Shown piece after piece: positions 21,227-31,723 of a DNA stretch of 64,000 bases. Each line of letters starts with the position of its first letter. Within the stretch, counting starts at the first letter, position 1. The DNA lies in contig CM060731.1 of assembly GCA_030704615.1 (NCBI GenBank), forward strand, positions 56,400,756 through 56,464,755, written 5' to 3'. The notes under the pieces were generated by a model that was not told the origin of the DNA, made no database searches, and saw only the letters and a list, made by a program, of their open reading frames with translations. Position numbers and translations under genes: made by a program. Origin of the DNA: Takakia lepidozioides. Its lineage: Eukaryota > Streptophyta > Takakiopsida > Takakiales > Takakiaceae.

Positions 21227-21961
21227 GTGTCATGTAGGCAAATGACCCACTTCCATTTTCTTGGGCTCGGGCCGCAGTGTAAAGCCCTCCGCCGATGGGA
21301 ACGCTCCATTCTCAGGCTTGGGCCCTACTGTAAAGCGGCCCTTCGTATGAATCGGGTACAAAGGTTCGGAAGTGAGTGGGAGAAGACGAGAAGACCAGCA
21401 TCAGATGGACGATCCACTCAAGTAAGCTCTGACTTTAGTGATTCTAGAGAGGATCTTTGTCCACAAATGGTGGCTATGGTGGCGCGAAAGCCAGATCTAA
21501 GGAAGGTGGCGGACAAATTTCGGTGGAGGAAGGCCGAGAAGTCAGAAAATTCAGGTCCACCGGTTCGGGGTTCTGAAAAATTTTCTTCTTCCACGACAGA
21601 AGCGACAATTCCCAAACTCGTTGAAAGTGAACCCGCAAGCCCTGGCACACCACAGGCCCTGACCGTGCGGAAAACAACAAGCGAATTGCTGCTTGACAGG
21701 GGCGAAGATGGAGGAATTGTCGGTTCAGGTTCAACTTTTCACCCTGGAGGGTTCTGGGTTTGTGACACGGGTCTAGATCATCGCCTGTTTCGTTCTTCTT
21801 ACTCTTATAGTGCTGCTGTGTCCCGCAGGCCCCTCTCGGCTTCCCGCGGTCGGAATAAATATCTTTTCTTTTCTTCTTTCTCGCATCGCCTGCCTGAAGT
21901 CTTCGAAGTCTTCTTGGTGGGCCTAATTCACATGATGACGATAAGAAAAAGTAGCAATTAG
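21227..21961 (+). CDS. Possible 5' exon of the MBD4-like gene, or separate hypothetical ORF
   Basis: An open frame of 244 codons just upstream of the MBD4-like exons. An ATG at about 21348 starts MNRVQRFGSEWEKTRRP, followed by a Lys/Arg/Ser-rich segment (RKVADKFRWRKAEKSENSG). A strong donor-like CAAGTAAGC at 21419 could end a short first exon; otherwise the frame reads to 21961. No domain is recognised. Position and orientation suggest it belongs to the same transcription unit, which is inference. Confidence 0.35.
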   Translation: MSCRQMTHFHFLGLGPQCKALRRWERSILRLGPYCKAALRMNRVQRFGSEWEKTRRPASDGRSTQVSSDFSDSREDLCPQMVAMVARKPDLRKVADKFRWRKAEKSENSGPPVRGSEKFSSSTTEATIPKLVESEPASPGTPQALTVRKTTSELLLDRGEDGGIVGSGSTFHPGGFWVCDTGLDHRLFRSSYSYSAAVSRRPLSASRGRNKYLFFSSFSHRLPEVFEVFLVGLIHMMTIRKSSN

Positions 21962-22188
21962 GCTATGAGCACAGCTTGCTCTTTTGCTCTGTTGTATCTG
22001 GTGGCCACCAGGGTAATACCAGTAAGAGTGTAATGAGTCCACTGGTGGTTATAACTCCACAATCTTTCTGGCAAATTCTTTATTTTGCAGAACTATTACA
22101 GGAGGCTGTTTCAGGAAATGACCAATATCTGCATTTTCTGCATTGGTCAAGCCTCTGTCTGAATCTTGGAACGTGTGATTTTCTACAG

Positions 22189-24835
22189 GGGGTGTTGGAC
22201 CGGTTTTAGGCAGTGAAGATAGTGACAGGCAAGGCTTGGCCCAAGAAGTATGGATGCCTGCGAGTAAAACAAACAGACGTCTTAATGTGGGGCAGCCAAA
22301 TGTGACCTTAGAAAGGGCTAAAGCTAAACTGAAGGTAGTGAAGGCTAAGCAGGCAAGGAAGTTGAAGCAGGAATTGAAACAAAATAATTTCAGAGAAATT
22401 GAAACCTGTCTTGCTGCAGAAGAAAAATTTGATCCATCCAGCACTTCTGCAGCCCATGGCAGACGACAGTTACTCAAGCAGGCAGGTGTATTATTGGAGA
22501 GAGCTTCGGCGAAGCTCTCCAAGGAGATCACACGAGATTCTATATATGAACTTGAAGCAGAAAGGAGGAGGATATCTTCAGAAAGACAATGCAAGAATGT
22601 TCATGCACTTTCTGGCAAGGAAACTGCTGGTGAATTCAATGATAGTGCAGAACTCATACAGACAAGTGTGCCACTCGAACAAGCTCAAGCAAAGCTGGAG
22701 GCAGCTAAAACCAATAATGCAAAGGTGGCCATTCAACAGGCTTCGAATCAGTTGGTTAGTAGACGGGTATTGGACATGAAGTGTGTAGCTGCTGAACATA
22801 GATTTGATCCATCCAGCACATCTGCAGCCCATAACAGGCAAGAGTTACTGAAGCAGCCAGGTGCATCAGTAGAGAGGGCTTGGGCTAAGCTTGAAGCAGT
22901 GAAGGCTAATAGACCTGTTGCAAGTTCTAACAACAAGAATACTCATAGAAAGAATACAAGTAGTATATCCTTAGGACGATGCAAGAAGGTTGACTCTCTG
23001 ACTGGCACAGAAGCTGCCAATAAATTTAATGGTAGTGCAGAACTCACACAGGAAGGCATTGCACAAGAAGGAGCTCAAGCAACGCTGAAGGCACCTAACA
23101 CTGACAAGGCAGAGGTGACCACTAATTGGACTTCAAAAGAGCCAGTTATTATCCCCATGTTGGACCTGAAGTGCGGCTATGAGCAGACGCAAAGCAAACT
23201 GTCTGAGAGTTGTACGGTCATTGGAGGTGGGGTTGGTCCTTCTGACAGTGAAGGAGGTAACGTTGATGTCCAGTCAGGGGTAAGGTTACAACAAGCAAGG
23301 TCCAAATTCAAAAAATTGAAGTCCAAGTGGGCTAGGACTCTTATCAAACAGACCCAGACATGTGTCAATAGAAGTATGGCAGAGGCAAAGCAGACTTTGA
23401 AAAGGACACAATGGGACTGGAGAGACAGTGAAGATGGTGGTTGGCCTGCAAGAGCTTCAGCGTATGGGGCTGGTACCATGGTGGAGGAAGCTAGGGCGAA
23501 ACTTGGTTTGGCAAGGGCCAGCCAAGGGCAGCCATCTAGGCAAACATCTTCAGGGCTATCACGAAAACAGAGACATAGGAGATCTCTTGATGGTAAATAG
23601 CCCGTCATAAGCCTACTTTGTATGAGGTGGCTTGTTGTGAGATCTGTTGGGAAAGAGTGATTTTTCGGAGTGAAGCATGAGTAGTTGTGTATAAGTCTTT
23701 CAATTTTGTGCGTGAGGCATTGAACTTGTATTCACAAACTAGACATAGACCATGTCTTTGCTGACATCTTCATTTTTCCTGTTTCAGGGACAAATGCCGA
23801 AGTACTCGTTGAAAGAGACAGCTGCATGCAGGCATCACAAACATATTATAGCACACCTGAGGTTGTTGGACATGTTGATGAAGCTAAAGATTTTGGCACA
23901 GAGTTGTCAATTGAAAACCCCCCTGTTGAGGAAGTGAGGCCACCGCTCAAGAAGACAAGAAGGATGCAGGAAGTGGACGAAATTCCATTGCCAACAGATG
24001 CCCTTTTACCCTCTGGGTCCAAGTGGGTCCCACCTGTGTCACCCTATGGGCTGATTCAGGAGAGACTTTATCAGGATCCTTGGAAAGTGCTGGTGGCCTG
24101 CATACTATTGAACAAAACTGGGGGCCACCAGGTGTGCACTGTAACCAGAAAGCTCCGAGCAGTACAATGTTTTTTGATTGAAGCCCTAGCTCATTTGTAC
24201 TTGAAATGCTAAAACCAGAGTGAAGTGTCGAGCAATGAGTTGGACAATTGGTATGTATGTTGGATATGTGTTCTTAGTTTCTTCATTATTGTCATTTCCC
24301 TTTGTTGATTGATACTCCCTGATCTCGTCTGTTGTGGAATGGGATGTGGAACACAGATGCACAAGGTGATTTGGGACTTGTTTGAGCTGTGCCCTAACCC
24401 GGAGGTATGTGTAGCGATGGAGACTCAGAAGATAGCCACCATTATTCACTCACTTGGCCTGCAGAACAAGCGTTCCATAATGCTTCAGCGCTTCTCCCAG
24501 GAGTACCTGCGAGGCGACTGGACCCATGTTTCACAGATTCATGGCATTGGCCAGTAAGTCATACCCAACTACTCTCTTGTGTGATTGAGAGCACTTTTGG
24601 TAACTAAGTTGGAGCTTCCAGTCACTACTATGTAAATGCTTGTGTACTTTGTGCTCATTTTATGATGGTTACTAATTGAGAGGATCGTGGATACAGGTAT
24701 GCAGCAGATGCATATGCCATATTCTGTGAAGGTCGATGGAGAGAAGTCCGACCAGACGACCACATGCTGGCCAAGTACTGGCGATGGCTGTGTGAAACTG
24801 AGGGTTTGGGATATGGCTATTTGAGTGATAGTTAG
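22189..24835 (+). CDS. MBD4L: MBD4-like DNA glycosylase (HhH-GPD), multi-exon
   Basis: Base-excision glycosylase expected to remove T or U mispaired with G in nuclear DNA. Exons: 22189-23592, 23788-24131, 24357-24553, 24697-24835, all with GT-AG borders and phases that join. The C-terminal domain reads [30 protein letters not shown], then [20 protein letters not shown] and [13 protein letters not shown], the plant/animal MBD4 signature: helix-hairpin-helix (HGIGQ) followed by the catalytic Asp in YAADAY. No methyl-CpG-binding domain is visible. Instead the large exon encodes Lys-rich repeats ([28 protein letters not shown]) and a 125-130-residue duplication. No stop or frameshift, so it may be functional. 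The 5' end is not fixed; 21227-21961 may contribute. Confidence 0.88.
22430..23110 (+). repeat. Tandem duplication inside the MBD4-like large exon
   Basis: The block from [18 protein letters not shown] (DNA near 22431) recurs as [18 protein letters not shown] (near 22806), offset 375 bases. The following part ([17 protein letters not shown], near 22609) recurs as [17 protein letters not shown] (near 22999), offset about 390 bases. Both offsets are multiples of three, so the frame is kept. Confidence 0.85.
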
Positions 24836-25450
24836 TACAACTGCAGGACAAATGATTGCAATTGTTCATCCTAGCTGACTTGTTGCCTGATCTGAATTGT
24901 GGACTAAGCAGGAAAAACAATCAGGGTTGGATACGCAAGGGCTCTGCCATTTGTGAAATTACCCCCAAGATTTACCTCACAATTTGTGAGTCACCAAAAA
25001 GTTCTTGTGTAGCTAGGGGTCCATCGATTTGTAGTCTCCACAGTGCAACTCTGTGCAAAAGTTCGTCAAAACCTGATTGGGCTCTAGTTCAGAAGTGGTA
25101 TAAATAACTATACCATGATTTTATACGTATGCAATATGCTTGTTCACAACTGCCATCGCAATTTTTATTGTAGTGAAGGAAAAGTGTCTCTCCCCTTCAA
25201 TGGTGATAACACTTTTTTGTAATATTTCTCATGCTATGAATGGACCCATCTCTTTCATATTATGTGGTCTTGGAACTTGGCAACTGAGTCCATTCATTAC
25301 TCTGCAGACTCTTGAAGCTGCAGACACTGCCTTGAAGAGCATGTACCTCCGAAATCAAAGACATAATCTAGAAAACCTTATGGAGATATTGAAAGCCTAT
25401 GTGTTCCAGCTTTGCAGAGAATGAAGGTTGATCCTGAGTCTTTCCCCTAT
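24836..25450. other. 3' flank of the MBD4-like gene
   Basis: No supported gene. A short frame after a CTCTGCAG acceptor-like site (25313-25424, TLEAADTALKSMYLRNQR) could be an exon of a neighbouring or alternative transcript but is unrecognised. Confidence 0.35.
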
Positions 25451-25459
25451 TCTTGAGGT

Positions 25460-25965
25460 GTAGCTTCTCTAGTTTCAGTCCAGAGTTTCCACATCATCCA
25501 TCTCTCCCTTTTTTGCCCATACTCCCCATAATACTTTTTGTTCACATTTTACCAGTGTTGGACTGGTATATAGGGTCTGGCCGGGTATCAACCAGGGTAT
25601 TGAATAACCGACCCGGCTGGTACAATTCCAATACTATGGTTTCTCTAGTTTCAGTCCAGAGTTTCCTCATCATCCATCTCTGCCCTTTTTGCCCATACTC
25701 CCCATAATACTTTTTGTTCACATTTCAACTGCACGACAAGTATTTACCAGTGTTGGACTGGTATATAGGGTCTGGCCGGGTATCAACCAGGGTATTGAAT
25801 AACCGACCCGGCTGGTATTGGCAATTCCAATACTATGGTTGATGACCGGACCGTCTGGTATTGCCAAGGCAATACCTGGGTGCATACCCGTATTATGGGC
25901 AAAAACAAGGACTATACCATGGTATGAATAGGAAATTGCCTGGGTGCACAATACGTCAGGGTCAG
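25460..25965. repeat. Duplicated block with GGTATTG-rich repeat
   Basis: A segment from TAGTTTCAGTCCAGAGTTTC through GTGTTGGACTGGTATATAGG to ACCCGGCTGGTA occurs twice (about 25470-25635 and 25645-25830), with about 20 extra bases in the second copy. It continues with further GGTATTG / CAATACC inverted motifs to about 25965. A related sequence lies in opposite orientation at 62470-62680, marking a dispersed repeat family of unknown type. Confidence 0.65.
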
Positions 25966-26599
25966 GGTAAGAGGGTGCACATGTCAGGGAGGGCATGTCC
26001 TGCCCGCCACTCATTTCTTACCACTGTAGGGCGCGCCCCCCCCCCCCTATCCTTTTTTTTTTTAGCACATGTAGGGTGTCTTAGGTGTCTTATGTGTCTT
26101 ATGTTTATTTGACAATGAGGGTTGCAATCAGTCTTTTTTTTCTTTTCTTAAGAGAACAGGGGCGGTGCCCTGGCATAACTTTATTTCGAATTATTTGAAG
26201 GGAAAAAAAATAAAAACCCTTGATGCCCTAGGGCTGCCATAAGGCTTAACACACGGTAGGCCGCGTTGGATAATTCCAGAACCATCCCAAGAGTGAACTC
26301 TCGAAAAAGATACTATGAACCGACATGGGTATGAGGCCATATCGAAGACCTTGAAGACTTAGGTGTAAATGCTTCAAGAAACAAGAAACAGTAACGGAAG
26401 TAGGTCAGAATCTAGCATAGTGGACAGAACGGAAACAATGAAGTCGAGGGGTTGGAGAGAGAGCTTGGAGGAGAGGTAAGGAGGTGATGGAGAAGCTATT
26501 GCCGATTGGCTAGCAGGAGAAAAGCAACGCATCTACCGGTGGAAATGGAGACGGGTAGCTGATCCTACTCTGATGTGCCGCCAATTAATCTCCGATCTA

Positions 26600-27805
26600 T
26601 CATACTCTAGGGAAACTAACGAGGTATCCCCTATGTCCTTGCCAACATGGGGGAATTGAATCTGCCCAAACACAGGTGAGGCCATCAACTTTACAAATGA
26701 TTCCGTGCTTGCCCCAGGTAGCTCCGAAGGTGTAGATGAGAGAGGCTTGTCGCTCAGGCTTCCTTTTGACCGCTGCACAGAGCAATGCCCACGCTTTTTT
26801 AGCAGCCACCATGAGATCAAAGAAGACCAGAGTAAGAATTGTCAAGGCAGATATGTTTTCGTTGTCTAGAGCCCAGGCACATCGTCCTTTCCACATATTC
26901 CAGAGGACTGAACTGCGAAGAGCTTCAAATACAGGGTAGACAGATGCTGTTGATTTGCTTGATGTACTGTAGTTAAGCAGAATTTCTACAGGTCCTGTCG
27001 GCGAATGGTCCCAAGCCCTGTAAAATGAGTGGGCCAATGGCCAGATTACACAGGGAGCTAGGCAGTGAAGCAAACAGTGCTCTAAAGTTTCCACCATTTG
27101 GTTATTGCAACATCTGCAGATAATAGCTTCTGGGAAGTTCAAGTATTGGCCTACTTTAAGAACTCTGTTAGCTATCTGCCAAAAGAAGGCACTCATTTTT
27201 GCCGGTTTTGATTTGCTCCAAACTACCGACCATATACCATTCCAGTTCTCATGTCGAAAGTTGTGATGGCTCCATTTCTTTTCCCATTTAGAGGTTAGAG
27301 GCCTGGCTGCAAGAATTGCCCTGTAGCCTTTCTTTGTTGTGTATGAAAAGAAGGGGTTCAGGTCTTCTTCAAATGACCAGGACCATTCGGCCGGGTCCAA
27401 CTGAAGGGAGGTTATATCATAACTTCCCAGCAGGAAGAAAGCCTCTTTTTTGAGCCAATCTTGAGTGGAGGATCCCAAGGGTGCCTTGGGGTTGAATGGC
27501 TTACTGGGATCTGACCATTGACAAATGCGGGCATGGGCTGTATTGGCTGAAAGATGCGTAGGGATGGAAACTAGGTCAGTAGAAATGAGAGAGAGGCACC
27601 CCGATGTGTCATTGGCTTGGAAAGAGAATCCCAATATGTTGGATATAGTGACCTCGGAGATGTAGAGAATATGATTGGGAATGGAAGAGTCCGGCATTAT
27701 CCACTGATGGGGTCTAGGGTGACCAGGTCCCTCTTTAAGTAACAGTTTCCACGAATCTGGAATTGCTTGAATGATGGAGGCGATACCCCAGCGTTCCCAG
27801 TGCAT
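26600..27805 (-). pseudogene. LINE copy 2 ORF2 C-terminal part (zf-RVT region)
   Basis: Long open frame of 401 codons with the zinc-binding RT region: FFSYTTKKGYRAIL, WSKSKPAKMSAFFWQIANRV, then ICRCCNNQMVETLEHCLLHC with its CxxC…HxxxxC pattern. RT motifs A to E are absent, so this is the tail of ORF2 left by an internal deletion between about 27805 and 27912. Confidence 0.85.
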
Positions 27806-27911
27806 GTTGAAGGGATTGTGGGGAGTTGTTCCATAGGTCTTTTACTGTGGAAAATCTTCTTGACTCCCACGCTGCCCATCATTTGGCTGCCCTTCGAGAT
27901 CTATGAAGAGA

Positions 27912-28283
27912 CTAAGGTATTGTTTGGGGGCATTCTCTGAGCCTGTCTGGAAAGAGACTGTCTTTTGGATCCGCTTGAAATAATGATGAGAAGTGATTGA
28001 AGGCTGCGTCGCACATTATCTTAGGAATTGAAGATGTAGATGTTTGAAGCGGGTCTGTGTAAAGTTCTGAAATGGCTTGGCTGGCTCTACGGAGCTTGAG
28101 CTTCTGGAAGAAGTATTTGGACATCTTTTCTCCTTTGGTTGACCAGTTTATGCCCGCTTGCATCTTCATTTTTTTTTCCCTGAGAAGGTGGAATTGGTCC
28201 AGGTTGTATCTTGCCTCTAGATAGGTCTGGAATGTGTGTGCATCACAAGTGCGGGCCTCAATCTTTTTCTGGAAAATCCCCAA
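27912..28283 (-). pseudogene. LINE copy 2 pre-RT segment
   Basis: Encodes MQAGINWSTKGEKMSKYFFQ, the linker between endonuclease and RT also seen in copy 1 (WSLKGEKMNSYFFQ). The frame stops at 27912, before any RT motif. Confidence 0.8.
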
Positions 28284-28383
28284 ACATTTTTGAAGTGCTT
28301 GGGACTTTCTTTTTTGGGAGGCAATTATCTCTTTACTGAGAGATTGGCTTGTTTTGCAGGCCGCTGCTAGCTTTTCCTGAAAT

Positions 28384-29262
28384 CTAGCAATTGGGCACTG
28401 GATGAGATTGCCAGTGGACAGCTAAGCAGTCTTGAGGTTTTCTGCGAACGATAGTATTTTGAGGTGTTCCAAGTTTAAGCTTGTAGACTCCTCTTCCTCT
28501 AGGATGAGAATTAGGAAGCTTCATTGTGGCCGAAACAAGGGCATGATCGAATCCTAGGGGTATGGGTTCTTGGGGACAGGAGAAGGTGCTTGGAGATAGG
28601 GAGAGGGACGTATAGGATCGATCTAGTCTAGCCATGCTAAGGTCGCTGACATCTCTGTTGTTGGACCAGGTAAAGAATGGGGAGGTTCCTGATGGATCTA
28701 TCGGTGGACGGTCTATTTCTGCTAGGCTATGCGTTTGAGTCAGACATTGCCAGGACAAGTCTTCCTCAGGGCTAAGGTGATGCAAGCCTCTACCTTTCCT
28801 ATCACATTCGTTTTCCACCATATTGAAGTCTCCAGCCATTACCCATCTGTTGATGTCTTGATGTTGAGGTCTATCCCAGAGTGCTGCTCTGGGAGCTGCT
28901 TCATTTGGGGCATATATGTTGATGAAGCCAATTGGTTCAGTGTCATTAGGGAAAAGGAGAGAGCAAAATTGCACTCTCCCATCCTCCCAGACTTCATCTT
29001 TGAGGAGAAACTGCTTAAGGGAGGGGGAGAGGAGGATGGCTGTGCCTCCTTTTGAACCCTCATAGGAAAGTTTCCAAAGAGCGGAATCTGTAGGCCAGAG
29101 TTGGTTTGTAAGGTTTCTAATTTTCCTATTGCATAGCTTGTGTTCTTGAAGAAAAACAATAGAGAGGGAGGGGAGCAATGGTCTCAGCAAGGCAGATAGC
29201 TTGATTTTCTTCAAGGCCATCTGATCCGACCCGAGGCCACGGATATTCCAGGAGGATAAACT
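28384..29262 (-). pseudogene. LINE copy 2 endonuclease
   Basis: Apurinic-type endonuclease that would nick target DNA. The frame opens upstream of the ATG at 29220 with SLSSWNIRGLGSDQ, the N-terminal motif. It continues with IVFLQEHKL, FINIYAPNE, VMAGDFNMVENE, MARLDRSY and LGFDHALVSA, which together supply the expected catalytic Asn, Glu, Asp and His residues. The domain itself is open; the element is defective because RT is deleted. Confidence 0.88.
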
Positions 29263-29412
29263 AACCTACATCTGGGGTTGTCGACAGGCTGAGGGGAGAA
29301 GACTCATTTGATGGCCTGGATGCGAAGAATCTGAATTTGATTCTTTTTTCTGACGGGATGAAGGAGGGTGACCAATAGTGGCTGGTGGATGCAGTGAAAA
29401 TTGGTTTTTTGA

Positions 29413-29422
29413 GATGGACAAA
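29413..29422. repeat. Target-site duplication of MULE-B, left copy
   Basis: GATGGACAAA, identical to 42693-42702. Confidence 0.93.
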
Positions 29423-29750
29423 GCCTCTCATTTTACAATAATTGGGACGTTATGGCACATGCGTGAGCTGACTGGTGGGCCCCGCACACGGACGCCCGGC
29501 TCCCCCACCCGGAATCCCCCCCGCCCGCACTCCGCCGCGCCCCCAGTCCGCCCGCCAAAAAGACTGCCCTCCAGTCTGCTATCAGTCCGCTGGCCTCCAA
29601 TCTGCCCTCCAGTCCGCTTCCCCTTAGTCTGCTATCAGTCCGCTGGGCTCCAGTCTGCCCTCCAGTCCGTGGCCATCCAGTCCGCCGACGGCGCCGGATC
29701 TGGACCGTCGACCATTTCAAAACCCATCCGAGCCCTCCTTTTTTAGGGCT
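29423..29750 (+). repeat. MULE-B left terminal inverted repeat
   Basis: The first ~85 bases match the right end closely. Then come CAGTCCGC-type short repeats, and the inner edge has a hairpin (AGCCCT … AGGGCT at 29730-29750) also present at the inner edge of the other three MULE-B/MULE-C ends. Confidence 0.88.
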
Positions 29751-31723
29751 GGGAAAATCTAGCCCTTGCCACCAAAACCGGCCTCTCTCTTATGAGGGCT
29801 CTTTGTTGTCGGATGTTGCGGAGGGCGTTTCCACGCCGTCTTCTTCTTGTGCACGAGCGACGTTGATGATGATGAAGGGAGTGCCTGAACATGACAGGAC
29901 TGGCGAGCCGGCTCTACAGCCACCATCGTGCATATGCTTCCACTGTTTTGGCCTTCTTGTTGTGCTTTAGGGAAGGTTAGGCTTTATGGTATGCTTGTAT
30001 GTAATAAAATCACTACTGCCTTATCTGTCCTCCATATCGTCATCTGCTTCTGGTCCCTCATGATACCCCTTCGTACTGCAACGGACCCCATGAGGGCAGA
30101 AATCGTGGAAGCATATGCACATGGGGGCATGCAGATTTCATATCGGACGATGGAACTGTTTAGGGGACAAAGTAAAACGGCGTGCAAGAGCGTGCAGAAG
30201 TTTAGCATAATGGAAATCCCGAAGATCCAATGCTTTGTCAAGGATCCAGATCACATGATAGACAATACTCCTCGTCTCAGCGGACAAGATCCTGTCCTAC
30301 GGTCCTCAAACATCCATTTACACCTGCGGAACCACGCTGAGACATGTGCTGACATTCCGCAAGTGTGTATGGATGTTTGACTGGTAGGACTGGATCATGT
30401 CCATTGACACGATGAGGACAGTTGAGGACAATCGAGTTTCTTGTTTACCCTCTGTCTCTTCTCCCGTCAGTCTTCTCGCTTCTTCTCTCCTGAGTCTATT
30501 GAACCGTCCGCGGGCGAGACACTGGATCTGTATTGATATCAGAGACTCACTTTATCATTCTGTTATGCTACGAGTCTGTTTGCGTTGGCTCTGGTGGCCC
30601 ACCACTGCATTGGATATGATGCTTTTATGCTCAGTTTCGCCTCTCGATGGTGACCTGAAAGTCAGTCTCTTCCAACATCTGTCTGTCTGTCGGACGCCAC
30701 TTTATCAGTCTCTTGTGCCGCTAGTCTGTTCATAGTGGGTCTGTTCGGCCGGACTTTGCACCACGTCCAAGTCTCCTGCACCAATTAAATCATCTTTTGC
30801 AGGACAAAGGCTCTCTTGGGACTGCTGGACTGCCACTTCAGTCTATTCGACTGTCGCAAGTCTGTTTATACTGGGTCTATTGGGCCGTCCACATCAGAAC
30901 GTGGGAGTCTGGTGGACCCTCTTAAATGTGACAACGGCGGCAAACATGACAATCGCTCTCTTGGGATATCAGTCTGTTCGGCTATCAGTTCGCCAAGTCT
31001 GGTGTGCGGCAAGTCTGTTTGAGGTGGGTCTGTTGGGCCGTCATTTCAGCACGTCAAAGTCTGCTGGTCAACGCTGCCCGATAGCTGGTTGCAGCAGCAG
31101 TCTGTTGGGAAGTTTGTTGGGAAGTGGGCACCTGGCAGTCTGCTGGATAGTGGGTCTGTCAGACCTATTAAATGCGTAGACGGCGCATGCGGCCCCAATG
31201 ATGCACAATGTTCTGCATGTCCGCTGGACACTCCGTCCGCTGAACAGTCTGCTGGAGAATGGGTCTGCTGTCCGTCTTAAATGCATGACGGCGCTGCCGT
31301 CGCCAATGATGACACGCCACGTCGTTCTGCATGGCCCGTCTGCTATTAGTTTGAACTTCTTCTTCACGCAAGTCGTGTGGTCTTCCGATGCGTCTCTCTG
31401 CCCTTTTCATGCGCATTTTCGTTTCAGTGCCCTCCATCTCCATTTCCCGTTGTTGACCCCGCCTCGGTCTGTCACGACCACTGCGAGCAGACCGCCCTTC
31501 TTCCGCAGATTTAGAGAGTCCTCCCGAGCTCACAAGCGTCGCGAATACAAGGGCTCCTGTAAGTACGCGACGGTTCCTCCAACTACAAAGTACTCTTTCT
31601 CATATTATTTGTTCTTCATGTTCTTCTTGTGTTTGTCCTCGCCTCTTCTTCCACTGAGAGTTTTTCCTGTTGTCTTCAGTCTTCTCGCATAGTTTCTTGT
31701 TCGTTTCCAGTCTTTTGAATCGA
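29751..31723. other. Upstream region of the MULE-B ULP-type gene
   Basis: About 2 kb, probably promoter, 5' UTR and introns. A stretch near 29930-30170 (GCATATGCTTCCA, TTCTTGTTGT, GATAC, CCCTTCGTACTGCA, GCATATGCACATGGGGGC) is matched in MULE-C near 61600-61895 on the minus strand, so it is a conserved 5' segment. From 30400 on it is dense in CAGTCTG/CAGTCCGCT motifs. No protein is recognised. Confidence 0.5.

Larger units (their letters stand above)
26130..29412 (-). mobile_element. L1-type LINE copy 2, 3' portion
   Basis: Minus-strand LINE of the same general type as copy 1. Order from 29263 down: endonuclease, pre-RT region, then a jump to the post-RT zinc-finger region; the RT core is missing. 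The 3' end is near 26130-26147, where the minus strand ends in an A-rich tail (AAGAAAAGAAAAAAAAG). The 5' continuation is at 42703-44250 and 45264-46620, separated by MULE-B and a hAT-like element. Confidence 0.85.

Noticed and set aside
25312-25424. Extra last exon of the MBD4-like gene
   Set aside because: The glycosylase domain already ends at a normal stop (24835) at the family's usual C-terminus; the segment has no recognised homology.
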